A stretch of 25,126 nucleotides of DNA from Burkholderiaceae bacterium (GCA_024235875.1 JACKLP010000018.1:1-25126), one strand, 5' to 3'. Positions 6,857 through 15,123 are shown, counted from the first letter of the stretch. Made by a program: numbers and translations. Notes: generated from the letters alone by a model not told the origin.

Positions 6857-7822
6857 TCAGCGGCCTTGTTCCTTGAACTTTCCGTAGGCCTGAAGGCGCT
6901 CGTGACGCTTGTTCAACATGTCCGGCACACGCATCGACTGGATCTGTCGCAATGCATCGGCGAGCGCGTTCTTGAGCGTCTCGGCCATCTGTGCGTGATC
7001 GCGATGGGCGGCGCCGATCGGCTCCGGGATGACCTTGTCGACCAACCCCAGGCCCTTGAGACGCTCGGAAGTGATTCCCAGCGTCTCGGCCGCCTCTGGC
7101 GCCTTCTCGGCGCTCTTCCAGAGGATCGCAGCGCAACCCTCCGGAGAAATGACCGAGTAGATCGCGAACTGCAGCATCAGCACCTGGTCCGCGACTGCGA
7201 GTGCCAATGCCCCGCCAGAGCCCCCTTCGCCGATGATCGTGCTGACGATCGGCACCTTCAGCGACGCCATCTCGAAAAGATTGCGACCGATCGCCTCGGA
7301 TTGTCCCCGCTCCTCGGCGCCAATCCCCGGAAATGCGCCGGGCGTGTCGACGAAAGTCAGGACGGGGATCTCGAACTTCTCTGCGGTTCGCATGAGCCGC
7401 AAGGCCTTGCGATAGCCCTCGGGCCGCGGCATGCCGAAGTTCCGATAGCCCCGCTCCTTGGTGTCGCGCCCCTTCTGGTGGCCGATGACCATCACGGACA
7501 TTCCATTGAATCGGGCCAGTCCGCCAACGATCGAGGGATCGTCGGCAAAGCTTCGATCCCCATGCATCTCGTGGAAATCAGTGAAGATCGCCCGTACGTA
7601 GTCCAGCGTGTAGGGACGCTGGGGGTGCCGCGCAACCGCGGCCACCTGCCAAGGCGTGAGCTTGCCGTAGGTCTCCTTGATCATCGCCTGGCTCTTGGCC
7701 TGAAGGCGACCGATCTCTTCGGCGATGTCGACAGCGGAATCGTCCTGAACGAATCGCAGGGCGTCGATCTTCTGCTCGAGATCGGCGATGGATTGCTCGA
7801 AGTCCAGGAATGTCGTCTTCAT
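6857..7822 (-). CDS. accA: acetyl-CoA carboxylase carboxyltransferase subunit alpha
   Basis: 321 residues from the ATG at 7822 (MKTTFLDFEQ), matching the normal AccA length; an in-frame upstream start would add an unrelated tail overlapping the glycosylase gene. Landmarks are the N-terminal helical region IADLEQKIDALR, RHPQRPYTLDYV, FHGD-like MHGDRSFADDPSIVGGLARFNG, KGRDTKERGYRNFGMPRPEGYRKALRLM, the oxyanion-hole region VDTPGAFPGIGAEERGQSEAI, and GEGGSGGALALAVAD. With AccD it transfers the carboxyl group from carboxybiotin-BCCP to acetyl-CoA, giving malonyl-CoA for fatty-acid synthesis. Its start codon overlaps the stop of the upstream glycosylase by one base (TGATG), indicating coupled translation. 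Confidence 0.97.
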   Translation of the reverse strand: MKTTFLDFEQSIADLEQKIDALRFVQDDSAVDIAEEIGRLQAKSQAMIKETYGKLTPWQVAAVARHPQRPYTLDYVRAIFTDFHEMHGDRSFADDPSIVGGLARFNGMSVMVIGHQKGRDTKERGYRNFGMPRPEGYRKALRLMRTAEKFEIPVLTFVDTPGAFPGIGAEERGQSEAIGRNLFEMASLKVPIVSTIIGEGGSGGALALAVADQVLMLQFAIYSVISPEGCAAILWKSAEKAPEAAETLGITSERLKGLGLVDKVIPEPIGAAHRDHAQMAETLKNALADALRQIQSMRVPDMLNKRHERLQAYGKFKEQGR

Positions 7823-8439
7823 CAGTACTCCACGGGCAGCGGATCCAGGCTGCGCCAAAGAAACCAGGTAGCCACCGATCGCCAGGGGCGCCACGCCTGC
7901 GCAATCGCCTCGGCCTCGGCCCGGCTCACACGCTCGCCCCCCTTGTATCCGTGCCCCATGCCCCGCAACAGGCCGATGTCATCCAGTGGAAGCACGTCGG
8001 GCCTTTGGAGATTGAATATCAGGAACATCTCCGCTGTCCACCGACCGATCCCTCGCACCGACGTGAGCTCGGCGATCACGGCCTCGTCGTCGAGACTCGC
8101 CCAGTGGCTCGGGTCGACGGTCCCATTCACGAAATGCCGTGCCAGATCCTGGACGTATTCTGCCTTGCGCTGCGACAGCCCACAGTCGCGCATCGTCGTG
8201 GTCCGCATTCTCGACAGGCGCTCGGGCGTCACCGTTCGCGAGCGGCGCGCCAGCCGGTCCCAGACCGATTGGGCCGCCTTCACGGAGATTTGCTGTCCGA
8301 CGATGGATCGGACCAGTGTCAGGAACGGATCGTCTCGCGCGACCAGATGCTCACCCGCATGGGCGTCGATCACCCGGCCGAGTACCGGGTCGCAGGCACT
8401 GAGCTCGCGACAGGCTCGATCCCAGAACTCGGGTTTCAT
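7822..8439 (-). CDS. HhH-GPD DNA-3-methyladenine glycosylase (AlkA-like)
   Basis: 205 residues from ATG 8439 with a G-rich ribosome site upstream. The sequence fits the AlkA/MAG-type HhH-GPD base-excision glycosylases: FLTLVRSIVGQQISVKAA near residues 40-56, then SQRKAEYVQDLA, the helix-hairpin-helix SVRGIGRWTAEM (127-138), and the catalytic-aspartate region LPLDDIGLLRG (Asp153/154). No C-terminal four-cysteine cluster is present, so it is not an Nth/MutY-type enzyme. It would excise alkylated purines from DNA in the cytosol. It sits 31 bases behind cysS and overlaps accA by one base; I recall this placement as common in betaproteobacteria. Confidence 0.9.
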   Translation of the reverse strand: MKPEFWDRACRELSACDPVLGRVIDAHAGEHLVARDDPFLTLVRSIVGQQISVKAAQSVWDRLARRSRTVTPERLSRMRTTTMRDCGLSQRKAEYVQDLARHFVNGTVDPSHWASLDDEAVIAELTSVRGIGRWTAEMFLIFNLQRPDVLPLDDIGLLRGMGHGYKGGERVSRAEAEAIAQAWRPWRSVATWFLWRSLDPLPVEY

Positions 8440-8470
8440 CAGACGAGCCCCCGGTGCGTGCAGCCACGCA

Positions 8471-9886
8471 TCAGGCGCGTCGCCAGCTCGTCCCGTCGGG
8501 ACCGTCCTCCAGCACGACGCCGCGTTCGGACAGGTCGTCCCGGATCGCGTCGGCACGGACGAAATCACGGGCACGCTTGGCCGAAGCGCGCTCGGCGATC
8601 AGCGCCGCGATCTCGTCCTCAGCCGGGCCTTCCTGCGGCGACGCGGAGCCCCTCAGACCGCCTCGCCGGACCACTTCCGGCTCGCGCTCGAGCAGACCGA
8701 GAATACCGCCGAGCGAGCGCAACTCGGCGATCGACTCGCGCGCACCGCTGCGATTCGCCTCCGCCGCGAGCTCGAACAGCACCGACAAGGCCAGCGGCGT
8801 ATTGAAATCGTCGTCCATCGCTTCGCGAAATCGACTCGCATAGGCCGTCGTCCAGTCGACCCGGGTCGGCTCGAGCGCGGCCGGCGGTGCCTCGCCCAAC
8901 GCCGTGTAGAGACGTTGCAGTGACTGGCGCGCGTCGTCCAGGTGCGCATCGGCGTAGTTCAGGGGGCTTCGATAGTGGGCACGCAAGATGAACAGCCGCA
9001 CGACCTCCGCGTCGTAGCGCTGCAGTACCTCGCGCACCGTGAAGAAGTTCCCGAGCGACTTCGACATCTTCTCGTCGTCGATGCGCACGAACCCGTTGTG
9101 CATCCAGTAGCGGACGAACTGCCCCTCGCGACCGTGAAACAAGGCCCCCTCGCTCTGGGCGATCTCGTTCTCATGGTGCGGGAACTGCAGATCCGCGCCC
9201 CCACCGTGGATATCGATCGTTTCACCCAGCAGGCTGGTCGACATGGCCGAGCACTCGATATGCCAACCCGGCCGCCCGGGACCAAACGGCGACGGCCACT
9301 TGGCCTCGTCGGGCTCTTGCGGCTTGGCCGCCTTCCAGAGCACGAAATCCAGCGGATCGTTCTTGCGCTCGTCGGCCGCGACTCGCTCGCCGGCCCGCAG
9401 CTCGTCGATCGACTTGCCGGACAATCGCCCGTAGCCCGGAAAACTGCGTACCGAGAAATTGACGTCACCGTCCGCACCTCGATAAGCATGGCCGTTTCGC
9501 TCGAGCGCATCGATCAGCGACACCATCTGGGGCACGAACTCCGTGGCGCGCGGCTCGGCGTCCGGCCGCTGAACGCCCAGCGCATCGGCGTCCTCGTGCA
9601 TCGCCGCAATGAAGCGATCGGTCAGCGACCGGATCGACTCGCCATTCTCGACCGCGCGACGAATGATCTTGTCGTCGATGTCGGTGATGTTGCGTACGTA
9701 GGTGACCTGATAGCCGCTCGCGCGCAGCCAGCGCTGCACGACATCGAAAACGACCAGAACGCGGGCATGGCCGACATGACAGAAGTCGTAGACGGTCATA
9801 CCGCACACGTACATCCGAACCCGACCTGGCTCGGATGAAACGAACTCTGTCTTGCGACGGGTCAGCGTGTTGTGAATGCGAAGCAT
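8471..9886 (-). CDS. cysS: cysteinyl-tRNA synthetase
   Basis: 471 residues from ATG 9886 (MLRIHNTLTR), the usual CysRS length. The class I signature is complete: Cys28 in YVCGMTVYD and the HIGH-like CHVGHAR (37-42), Cys212 in WHIECSAM, HHE (237-239) as remaining zinc ligands, and KMSKS at 273-277. GGGADLQFPHHENEIAQSEG and the C-terminal DALR-type helical region (YADAHLDDARQSLQRLYTAL) are typical. It charges tRNA-Cys. A longer open frame upstream (to 10030) would run into the divergent gene and lacks homology. It is the first gene of the minus-strand block; its promoter must lie between 9887 and 10011, shared with the divergent TPR gene. Confidence 0.97.
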   Translation of the reverse strand: MLRIHNTLTRRKTEFVSSEPGRVRMYVCGMTVYDFCHVGHARVLVVFDVVQRWLRASGYQVTYVRNITDIDDKIIRRAVENGESIRSLTDRFIAAMHEDADALGVQRPDAEPRATEFVPQMVSLIDALERNGHAYRGADGDVNFSVRSFPGYGRLSGKSIDELRAGERVAADERKNDPLDFVLWKAAKPQEPDEAKWPSPFGPGRPGWHIECSAMSTSLLGETIDIHGGGADLQFPHHENEIAQSEGALFHGREGQFVRYWMHNGFVRIDDEKMSKSLGNFFTVREVLQRYDAEVVRLFILRAHYRSPLNYADAHLDDARQSLQRLYTALGEAPPAALEPTRVDWTTAYASRFREAMDDDFNTPLALSVLFELAAEANRSGARESIAELRSLGGILGLLEREPEVVRRGGLRGSASPQEGPAEDEIAALIAERASAKRARDFVRADAIRDDLSERGVVLEDGPDGTSWRRA

Positions 9887-9996
9887 GGGAAGCTGCCGAG
9901 GGCCGGGACGCCTGCCGCTCGATCGGCCGATCGCGCGCACCGATCGGCGATCGCGCCCTGATAGCGCGCAACGGCCTGCCGATTGCGGCCGGCCGT

Positions 9997-10005
9997 TGCT
10001 AGAAT
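9997..10005 (+). promoter_or_regulatory. extended -10 element placed for a leaderless start
   Basis: TGCTAGAAT matches the extended -10 form TGnTATAAT with one mismatch. Its last base is followed by six bases and then the ATG at 10012, so transcription would begin at or next to the start codon. No good -35 is seen, as is tolerated by extended -10 promoters. Confidence 0.45.
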
Positions 10006-10011
10006 GCCGGA

Positions 10012-10674
10012 ATGCGCGCGATTGTAGCATTGGGCCTGTTGCGCTGCGCCGGGCCGTTGCTCGCCGCAGCGTGGTTCTGCACGGCCGTTGCGCAGGGCAC
10101 GGACGATCGAATCCAGTCGTCCGCGAGCCCCCCGGTCGCCGCGCCGGCAGCGGTCGGCAACCCGTCCACGCCCGAGACCCGGCGCCTGCCGGCTGCTCAG
10201 CAAGCGCGTCTTCGCGCCGATGCCATCAACCGGCTGCTATCCGATGGCAAGAAGATCGAAGCCCTGCTCGAAGCGCAGATGGCCATCGCGCGCTATCCGC
10301 GTGATGCGCAGCTTCGGTTCCTGCATGCATTGGCCCTCGCGCAGAACCGCCGAGACACCGAAGCCGAAGCCGCCTTCGAAGCGCTGACCCGGGACTTCCC
10401 CGAGCTTGCCGAGCCCCACAACAACCTGGCCGCCTTGTACGCCGCCAGGGGCGATCTCGATCGGGCCCAGGCCTCTTTGCAGCGCGCGCTGCAGGCACGC
10501 CCCGACTACTCGCTCGCGAACGAGAATCTCGGCGATGTGTACCTCCGGATGGCGATACGCGCGTACCAGCGCGCCAGCGACGCGAAGCCGCCCGCGCCCG
10601 ACGCCAGCCGCAAACTGCGTCTTGCCCGCGACTTGGTAGCCAAGATCGCGCCTGGAGGTGCAGCCAGGCCCTGA
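10012..10674 (+). CDS. exported tetratricopeptide-repeat protein
   Basis: 220 residues. The N-terminus (MRAIVALGLLRCAGPLLAAAWFCTAVAQG) looks like a signal peptide with cleavage near the Ala-Val-Ala-Gln at about residue 27, followed by a Pro/Ala/Ser-rich linker. From about residue 68 come three or four TPR units, e.g. AINRLLSDGKKIEALLEAQMAIARYP, LRFLHALALAQNRRDTEAEAAFEAL and HNNLAALYAARGDLDRAQASLQRALQARP, ending with a fourth partial helix pair. TPRs bind partner proteins; the partner here is unknown, although the periplasmic cyclophilin downstream is a natural suspect by position. Start at ATG 10012 is right behind a -10-like element with no ribosome site (leaderless candidate). Confidence 0.82.
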   Translation: MRAIVALGLLRCAGPLLAAAWFCTAVAQGTDDRIQSSASPPVAAPAAVGNPSTPETRRLPAAQQARLRADAINRLLSDGKKIEALLEAQMAIARYPRDAQLRFLHALALAQNRRDTEAEAAFEALTRDFPELAEPHNNLAALYAARGDLDRAQASLQRALQARPDYSLANENLGDVYLRMAIRAYQRASDAKPPAPDASRKLRLARDLVAKIAPGGAARP

Positions 10675-10792
10675 ACCCGGATTCGGACGCGCCGCCGGCT
10701 CGTCGAAGGCGCGCCCGCGTCGTCTGGTCTCATCGCATCGCCGGCTGAACCGAACCAAGAAATCCCCAACCAATGAAACGGAGTCCATTCCA

Positions 10793-11389
10793 ATGCGCAT
10801 GATCAAGCTGCCACTGCTCGCGGCCATCTTCCTGTCGGTTTCCGCGGTCGCCGACGATGCCGCCGCGGCCCAGGCCAGCCCCCGCGTCACGATCAAGACC
10901 ACGAAGGGCGAGATCGTGGTCGAGCTCTACCCGGACAAGGCCCCGAAGACGGTCGCGAACTTCCTGCAATACACCCGTGACGGACACTACGACGGCACCA
11001 TCTTCCATCGAGTGATCGGTCATTTCATGATCCAGGGCGGTGGATTCGAACCCGGCTTCTACCAGGGCAAGTTCCAGCCCAAGGCCACGCGCGCGCCGAT
11101 CGAACTCGAGTCGCGAAACGGGCTGCGCAACGACGTTGGCTGGATCGCAATGGCTCGGACCAATGTGCCCGACTCCGCGACCTCGCAGTTCTTCATCAAC
11201 ACGGTGGACAACGATGGTCTGAATCATCCGTCGCCGGACGGGCACGGCTATGCGGTCTTCGGCAAGGTCGTATCCGGCATGGAGGTGGTCGGCGCGATCG
11301 CCGGCGTGCCCACCGGAACCGTGGGACCGTTTCGCGACGTGCCCACCGAGGCCGTGCTGATCGAGTCGGTCCGCGAGGTCAAGCCCTGA
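10793..11389 (+). CDS. ppiA: periplasmic cyclophilin-type peptidyl-prolyl isomerase
   Basis: 198 residues from ATG 10793 with a GGAG about 10 bases upstream. A signal peptide (MRMIKLPLLAAIFLSVSAVADDAAAA) directs it to the periplasm. The cyclophilin domain starts at VTIKTTKGEIVVELYPDKAPKTVANF and holds the catalytic region GTIFHRVIGHFMIQGGGF (Phe-His-Arg), the WIAMARTNVPDSATSQFFINTVDN core and YAVFGKVVSGMEVV. It catalyses cis-trans isomerisation of prolyl bonds in exported proteins. It lies 118 bases after the TPR gene; that gap has a weak GACGCG...CGCGTC dyad (10686-10721) and no clear promoter. A second, cytosolic cyclophilin gene that I would expect next to it is absent. Confidence 0.93.
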   Translation: MRMIKLPLLAAIFLSVSAVADDAAAAQASPRVTIKTTKGEIVVELYPDKAPKTVANFLQYTRDGHYDGTIFHRVIGHFMIQGGGFEPGFYQGKFQPKATRAPIELESRNGLRNDVGWIAMARTNVPDSATSQFFINTVDNDGLNHPSPDGHGYAVFGKVVSGMEVVGAIAGVPTGTVGPFRDVPTEAVLIESVREVKP

Positions 11390-11421
11390 CCGGCATCCTG
11401 GGCCGGGCGCCGATCGATCCC

Positions 11422-12318
11422 GTGCGCCCGCCCGCCATTTCGCTGGGGGCGGGCGATGTCGCCCTGTTGGCATCCGACATCCATGCCGGGGATCACGATC
11501 CCCGGCTCCTCGACTTGCTCGGCAGCGAGATCGAGCGTGCGATCGACGACGAACCGGGCATTTCGTCCGGGACGCTCTGGCTGTTTCTGCTCGGCGACGT
11601 CTTCGAGGCCTGGATCGGCGACGATGACGACGATGCCACGGCGCTCGCCGCGCTGGCTTGGCTCGAGCGCCTCCGGCGCCGAAGTTCTCGCCCGCTGCGG
11701 GCCCTGGTCATGCGGGGCAACCGGGACTTTCTGCTGGGTGCCCCCTTGCCCGACCGGGCACCCGGCTTCGTCGCGCGCGCCGGCATGTCCGTGTTCGACG
11801 ATCCGATTCTCCTGGATGCGTTCGGGGTCAGGACCGTGCTTTGCCACGGCGATTCCCTGTGCACCGACGACACCGACTACCAGGCCTTCAGACGCCTCGT
11901 CCGCTCACCTGACTGGCAACAGGCATTCCTGGCTCGCCCGCTGGTGGAGCGCCGCGAACTCGCGAGAGCGATGCGCGCACAGAGCCGAGCCGCCATGGCG
12001 AACAGCCGGGACGCCGATGCTGGTTCCATCGGCGACGTCGATCCGAAGGCTGTTCGCGAGGTTCTTCTCGATAGCGGCGCGAGACGCTTGATCCACGGCC
12101 ACACCCACCGACCGGCCTGTCACCGGATCCAAATCGACGGTCGCGCCTGCGAGCGCTGGGTACTGCCGGACTGGGATGCCGACGGCCTTCGCGGTGGATT
12201 GCTGCGGATCGGGACCGACGGCATCCGACGGCTCGGCCCTTGGCCGTCGGACGCGCCGGACGAATGCCGGGACGACTTGCGCCAGGCGCCCGCCGCTAGT
12301 CGTCCACCATCCGATTGA
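11422..12318 (+). CDS. lpxH: UDP-2,3-diacylglucosamine diphosphatase
   Basis: 298 residues from GTG 11422. Calcineurin-type metal motifs are in LpxH order: SDIH (18-21), LGDVFEAWIGDD (57-68), GNRDFLLG (99-106), CHGDSLCTDDTDYQAFRRLVR and GHTHRPACH. These bind two divalent metals and cleave UDP-2,3-diacylglucosamine to lipid X at the inner-membrane face, the fourth step of lipid A synthesis. It is longer than the roughly 240-residue norm because of a longer N-terminal lead, an insert around ANSRDADAGSIGDVD and a low-complexity C-terminal tail. The residue after SDIH is Ala where Leu is usual. Its 3' end overlaps the convergent cysE by 23 bases. Confidence 0.92.
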   Translation: MRPPAISLGAGDVALLASDIHAGDHDPRLLDLLGSEIERAIDDEPGISSGTLWLFLLGDVFEAWIGDDDDDATALAALAWLERLRRRSSRPLRALVMRGNRDFLLGAPLPDRAPGFVARAGMSVFDDPILLDAFGVRTVLCHGDSLCTDDTDYQAFRRLVRSPDWQQAFLARPLVERRELARAMRAQSRAAMANSRDADAGSIGDVDPKAVREVLLDSGARRLIHGHTHRPACHRIQIDGRACERWVLPDWDADGLRGGLLRIGTDGIRRLGPWPSDAPDECRDDLRQAPAASRPPSD

Positions 12319-13042
12319 GTTCGGGCGCATCCAGCGGCTCGCCGGTGTCGCCGACGTCGTAGCCCTGCCGCTTGAGAATGGCCTTGAACGACTCCATGCA
12401 GCGATCCTGCTCCGCGACATGGTCGATCAGCTTGTGCAGGGCCAACGAGAGCGGATCGTTGCCTCCCTGGGTAACCGCGTAGGCGGAGAAACCCAGTCGC
12501 GCAGCCTTCTCTTCCCGGTCACGATCCTCGTCCTCGACGATCACACGGGCGGGAATCCCCACCGCCGTCGCGCCCGCCGGCACCGGCTTGACCACGACCG
12601 AGTTGGAACCGATGCGGGCACCGTCGCCGACCGTGAACGGCCCCAGCACCTTGGCACCCGCTCCCACCACGACCCCTCGGCCCAAGGTCGGATGTCGCTT
12701 GCCCTGGTTCAGCGCGACCCCACCGAGGGTGACGCCCTGGTAGATCGTGCAGTCGTCACCGATATCGGCGGTCTCGCCGATGACCACCCCCATCCCGTGG
12801 TCGATGAACACCCGCCGCCCCAGCGTCGCGCCCGGATGGATCTCGATCCCGGTGAGCCATCTTCCCAGATGCGAGAAAAGCCGTGCGAGCGTGGTGAAGC
12901 GATTGATCCAGAGCACGTTCGCCAGCCGATGCCACAGGACCGCATGCAGGCCGGGATAGCACAACAGCACCTCGAGCGCCGAGCGCGCCGCCGGGTCCTT
13001 CTCCATGATCGTCGCGATGTCTTCGCGGATCCGCTCGAACAT
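12296..13042 (-). CDS. cysE: serine O-acetyltransferase
   Basis: 248 residues from ATG 13042, preceded by AGGAG about 10 bases away; an upstream in-frame start at 13075 is possible but lacks family similarity. N-terminal helices FERIREDIATIMEKDPAARSALEVLLCYPGLHAVLWHRLAN are followed by a left-handed beta helix of hexapeptide repeats: GIEIHPGATLGRRVFIDHGMGVVIGETADIGDDC, the YQGVTLGG loop, RHPTLGRGVVVGAGAKVLGPF and IGSNSVVVKPVPAGATAVGIPARVI. It acetylates serine with acetyl-CoA, the committed step to cysteine. The tail resembles the longer (epsilon/CysE2-like) C-termini rather than the short form that binds CysK; C-terminal residues are MVDD, so binding of CysK by a terminal Ile is not expected. 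Separate gene end from trmJ block by 69 bases. Confidence 0.95.
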   Translation of the reverse strand: MFERIREDIATIMEKDPAARSALEVLLCYPGLHAVLWHRLANVLWINRFTTLARLFSHLGRWLTGIEIHPGATLGRRVFIDHGMGVVIGETADIGDDCTIYQGVTLGGVALNQGKRHPTLGRGVVVGAGAKVLGPFTVGDGARIGSNSVVVKPVPAGATAVGIPARVIVEDEDRDREEKAARLGFSAYAVTQGGNDPLSLALHKLIDHVAEQDRCMESFKAILKRQGYDVGDTGEPLDAPELNRMVDD

Positions 13043-13111
13043 AGTGCTTCCACTCCTGCGTGCGAGCCGGGCCAACCCCGGCCTATCGAGATTTCCAGTT
13101 TAGGACGACCG

Positions 13112-14272
13112 TCAAGTCCTTACGACGGGCAGGTGTACGATCCCGCTCATCAGGCGGCGCGCGCCACGCGACATGAGCGCCTTCTCCATGCGCCACCCCT
13201 GCGCATGGCGTACCAATTCGGCCCCGACCGCGATCGTGCCCGCCGCGTGCCCGAGCCGCGTCGGCACGCCAGGCAGCGTTCGAGCGACCTCGTTGGCGAC
13301 CGATCCGGGCAAGGCGGCCGCGGCGGCCAGCGCGATCGACTCCGCACTACCCGGCATCGCATGAGGCCCCTCGGTCGGGAAGGTTCGAACCATCAGGTCG
13401 ATCTCGTGGGCGCCGATCTCGACACCCGTTGCCGCTCGATAGTTGCAAGGCGGCGCGACCCAGGCGAGCCGTGGCCAAGCGGGCCCTGCGCGCGGTCCGC
13501 CGAACAGGTCCCGGCCCAGGCCCATCGCGGTCGCCGCCCGCGTGCGGATGGCCTCGACTCGGGTGTTCAAGGTGCGATCCTTTGCCAGCGAATCGGGCGT
13601 CTCGCGACCCGTCAGCGCCAGCGCTTCGGCTCGCACGATCACCATCGGCACATCGGCGACTAGCATCGTCACCCGCAACTCGCCCAGCCCCGGCACGTCC
13701 AGGCCATCCTGAACATGACCGCTCGGCAACAACGCGACTCGCCGCGCCCCAGGCCGCGGCTCGGGTTCGAATACCTCCAGCCTGATCTCCGCCGATGGGA
13801 ACACGACGCCATCTTCGCGGAACGATCCCTCTTCGACGACCGAGCTCCCGTGCACCGGAACGAGCACGTCGATCCGACGCCCGACACCACGTTGCCAGAC
13901 ACGCACCCGGTGCATGCCGTCGATGGCCGGCAGCAGGCGCTCGCTGATCGCGAACGGCCCGACGGCTGCCGCGACGTCGACGCAATCGTCACCGTAGTCG
14001 ATCCAGGCCTGCCCGGTGCGCACGATGCCCGCGTCGAACTCCACGTCGCAGTCGTCTCGCAAGGACGGTGTCACGAGCACGATCCGGCAGGCGTCGCCGG
14101 AAACGCCCCCCAGACCATCGGCGTTACCCGTACGGGGATCGGGTTCCCCGACCACCCGTCGCAACAAGCGGTCCCGGTCGGCACTCGCCCTCGGCAGGTC
14201 CCGATAGTGAAAGAACAAGCCCTTGACGATACCGCCGCGCATGAACACGGCCGGGATCCGCGAGACATTCAT
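13112..14272 (-). CDS. divergent PrpF-family (aconitate/oxalomesaconate isomerase-like) protein
   Basis: 386 residues. Homology to the PrpF family (2-methylaconitate isomerase, 4-oxalomesaconate tautomerase, methylitaconate isomerase; a DAP-epimerase-like double fold) is evident in RIPAVFMRGGIVKGLFFHYRDLP at the start, GNADGLGGVSGD, AAAVGPFAI (101-109), NYRAATG, HAMPGSAESIALAAAAALPGS and RLGHAAGTIAVGAE. Several motifs are altered: MRGGTSKG reads MRGGIVKG, the usual TSK after DGLGG reads ACR (61-63), and the NCGN region reads DDCVD with Cys97 kept. So it may act on another substrate or be a weak enzyme. It follows trmJ with an ATGA overlap, so expression is coupled, and precedes cysE by 69 bases. 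I recall trmJ and cysE as adjacent in relatives, so this gene looks inserted. Family good, substrate unknown. Confidence 0.78.
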   Translation of the reverse strand: MNVSRIPAVFMRGGIVKGLFFHYRDLPRASADRDRLLRRVVGEPDPRTGNADGLGGVSGDACRIVLVTPSLRDDCDVEFDAGIVRTGQAWIDYGDDCVDVAAAVGPFAISERLLPAIDGMHRVRVWQRGVGRRIDVLVPVHGSSVVEEGSFREDGVVFPSAEIRLEVFEPEPRPGARRVALLPSGHVQDGLDVPGLGELRVTMLVADVPMVIVRAEALALTGRETPDSLAKDRTLNTRVEAIRTRAATAMGLGRDLFGGPRAGPAWPRLAWVAPPCNYRAATGVEIGAHEIDLMVRTFPTEGPHAMPGSAESIALAAAAALPGSVANEVARTLPGVPTRLGHAAGTIAVGAELVRHAQGWRMEKALMSRGARRLMSGIVHLPVVRT

Positions 14273-15072
14273 TTCGGATCACGTGAGAACGTGGCGGCTA
14301 CGGCTCGAGACTCATCGCGCCGGTCGGTCGCGAGCCGCTCGATCCGAGTGCAGATTCCTCGCAGGATGTCGATATCCTCGCGCCGTGGCCGGGCTCGAAA
14401 GAACAAGCGCCGCAGGCGCGGCATCAGTCGCTTCGGCTGCCCCGGATCCAGGAAGCCGATCGTGATCAGCGCCCGCTCGAGATGGGCGAGCATTCCCTCG
14501 GTCTGGTCATGGGTCGCGGGCATGTCGTCGGCATGTGGCGAGCGAGCGGGATGCTCGTGCCCGAGCGCGCCGACCAGCACGCCGCGAAGCACATAGGCCA
14601 TGACCTGAACCGCCTGAGCCAGGTTCAAAGACCGGTAGTCGTCGGCACCGGGAATACGGCACAGGAGGCCACATCGCTGCGCCTCGGCGATCGTCAGGCC
14701 GGTACGTTCGGTCCCGAACACCAGGGCCGCCGAAGCGCCCCGGTACGCATCGAGCACATCGCGCACGGCGATCGCCGCTGCTTCTGGCGAGGCCACGGAA
14801 TCGACGAACTCACGTTCCGACGCGCTCAGGCCGATCACCAACGCGTGCCCGGCCAGGGCGGCGTCGAGTTCGGTCACCGTACGCACGCTCGCGAGCACAT
14901 CGTCGGCTCCGCTCGCGAGCGCCACGGCATCGGGATGGAGATTCATGTGCGGCATGCGCGGGTCGACCAGGACCAGCCGACCAAAACCCATCACGCGGAT
15001 CGCACGCGCGGCCGCCCCGACATTGCCCGGATGACTCGGTCGAACGAGCACGAAATCGACACGCTCGAGCAT
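14269..15072 (-). CDS. trmJ: tRNA (cytidine/uridine-2'-O)-methyltransferase TrmJ
   Basis: 267 residues from ATG 15072 (MLERVDFVLVRPSHPGNVGAAARA), the family-typical start; ATG 15105 (MDANEANRDGS...) is a possible earlier one. SPOUT-family markers are NVGAAARAIRVMGFGRLVLVDPR, ASGADDVLA, LVIGLSASERE, the knot motif ALVFGTERTGLTIAEAQRC, and IPGADDYRSLNLAQAVQVMAYVL. TrmJ methylates position 32 in the anticodon loop using S-adenosylmethionine. The C-terminal 70 residues form the extra helical domain of TrmJ. It runs divergently from suhB with 84 bases between starts and is translationally coupled to the PrpF-like gene by an ATGA overlap. Confidence 0.93.
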   Translation of the reverse strand: MLERVDFVLVRPSHPGNVGAAARAIRVMGFGRLVLVDPRMPHMNLHPDAVALASGADDVLASVRTVTELDAALAGHALVIGLSASEREFVDSVASPEAAAIAVRDVLDAYRGASAALVFGTERTGLTIAEAQRCGLLCRIPGADDYRSLNLAQAVQVMAYVLRGVLVGALGHEHPARSPHADDMPATHDQTEGMLAHLERALITIGFLDPGQPKRLMPRLRRLFFRARPRREDIDILRGICTRIERLATDRRDESRAVAATFSRDPK

Positions 15073-15123
15073 AGAACCATCGCGGTTCGCCTCGTTGGCG
15101 TCCATCAACGCAAGCGGATCCCT

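Noticed and set aside
6692..8923. A 743-codon open frame on the plus strand
   Set aside because: It runs antisense to accA, the glycosylase and cysS, all with complete family motifs. Its translation is Arg/His/Asp-rich without any domain; a GC-rich antisense artefact.
9887..10030. N-terminal extension of cysS to 10030
   Set aside because: It crosses the divergent promoter and start of the TPR gene, and family proteins start at MLRIHNTL.
12176..13663. A 495-codon plus-strand open frame across cysE and the PrpF-like gene
   Set aside because: Antisense to two supported genes and no recognisable domain.
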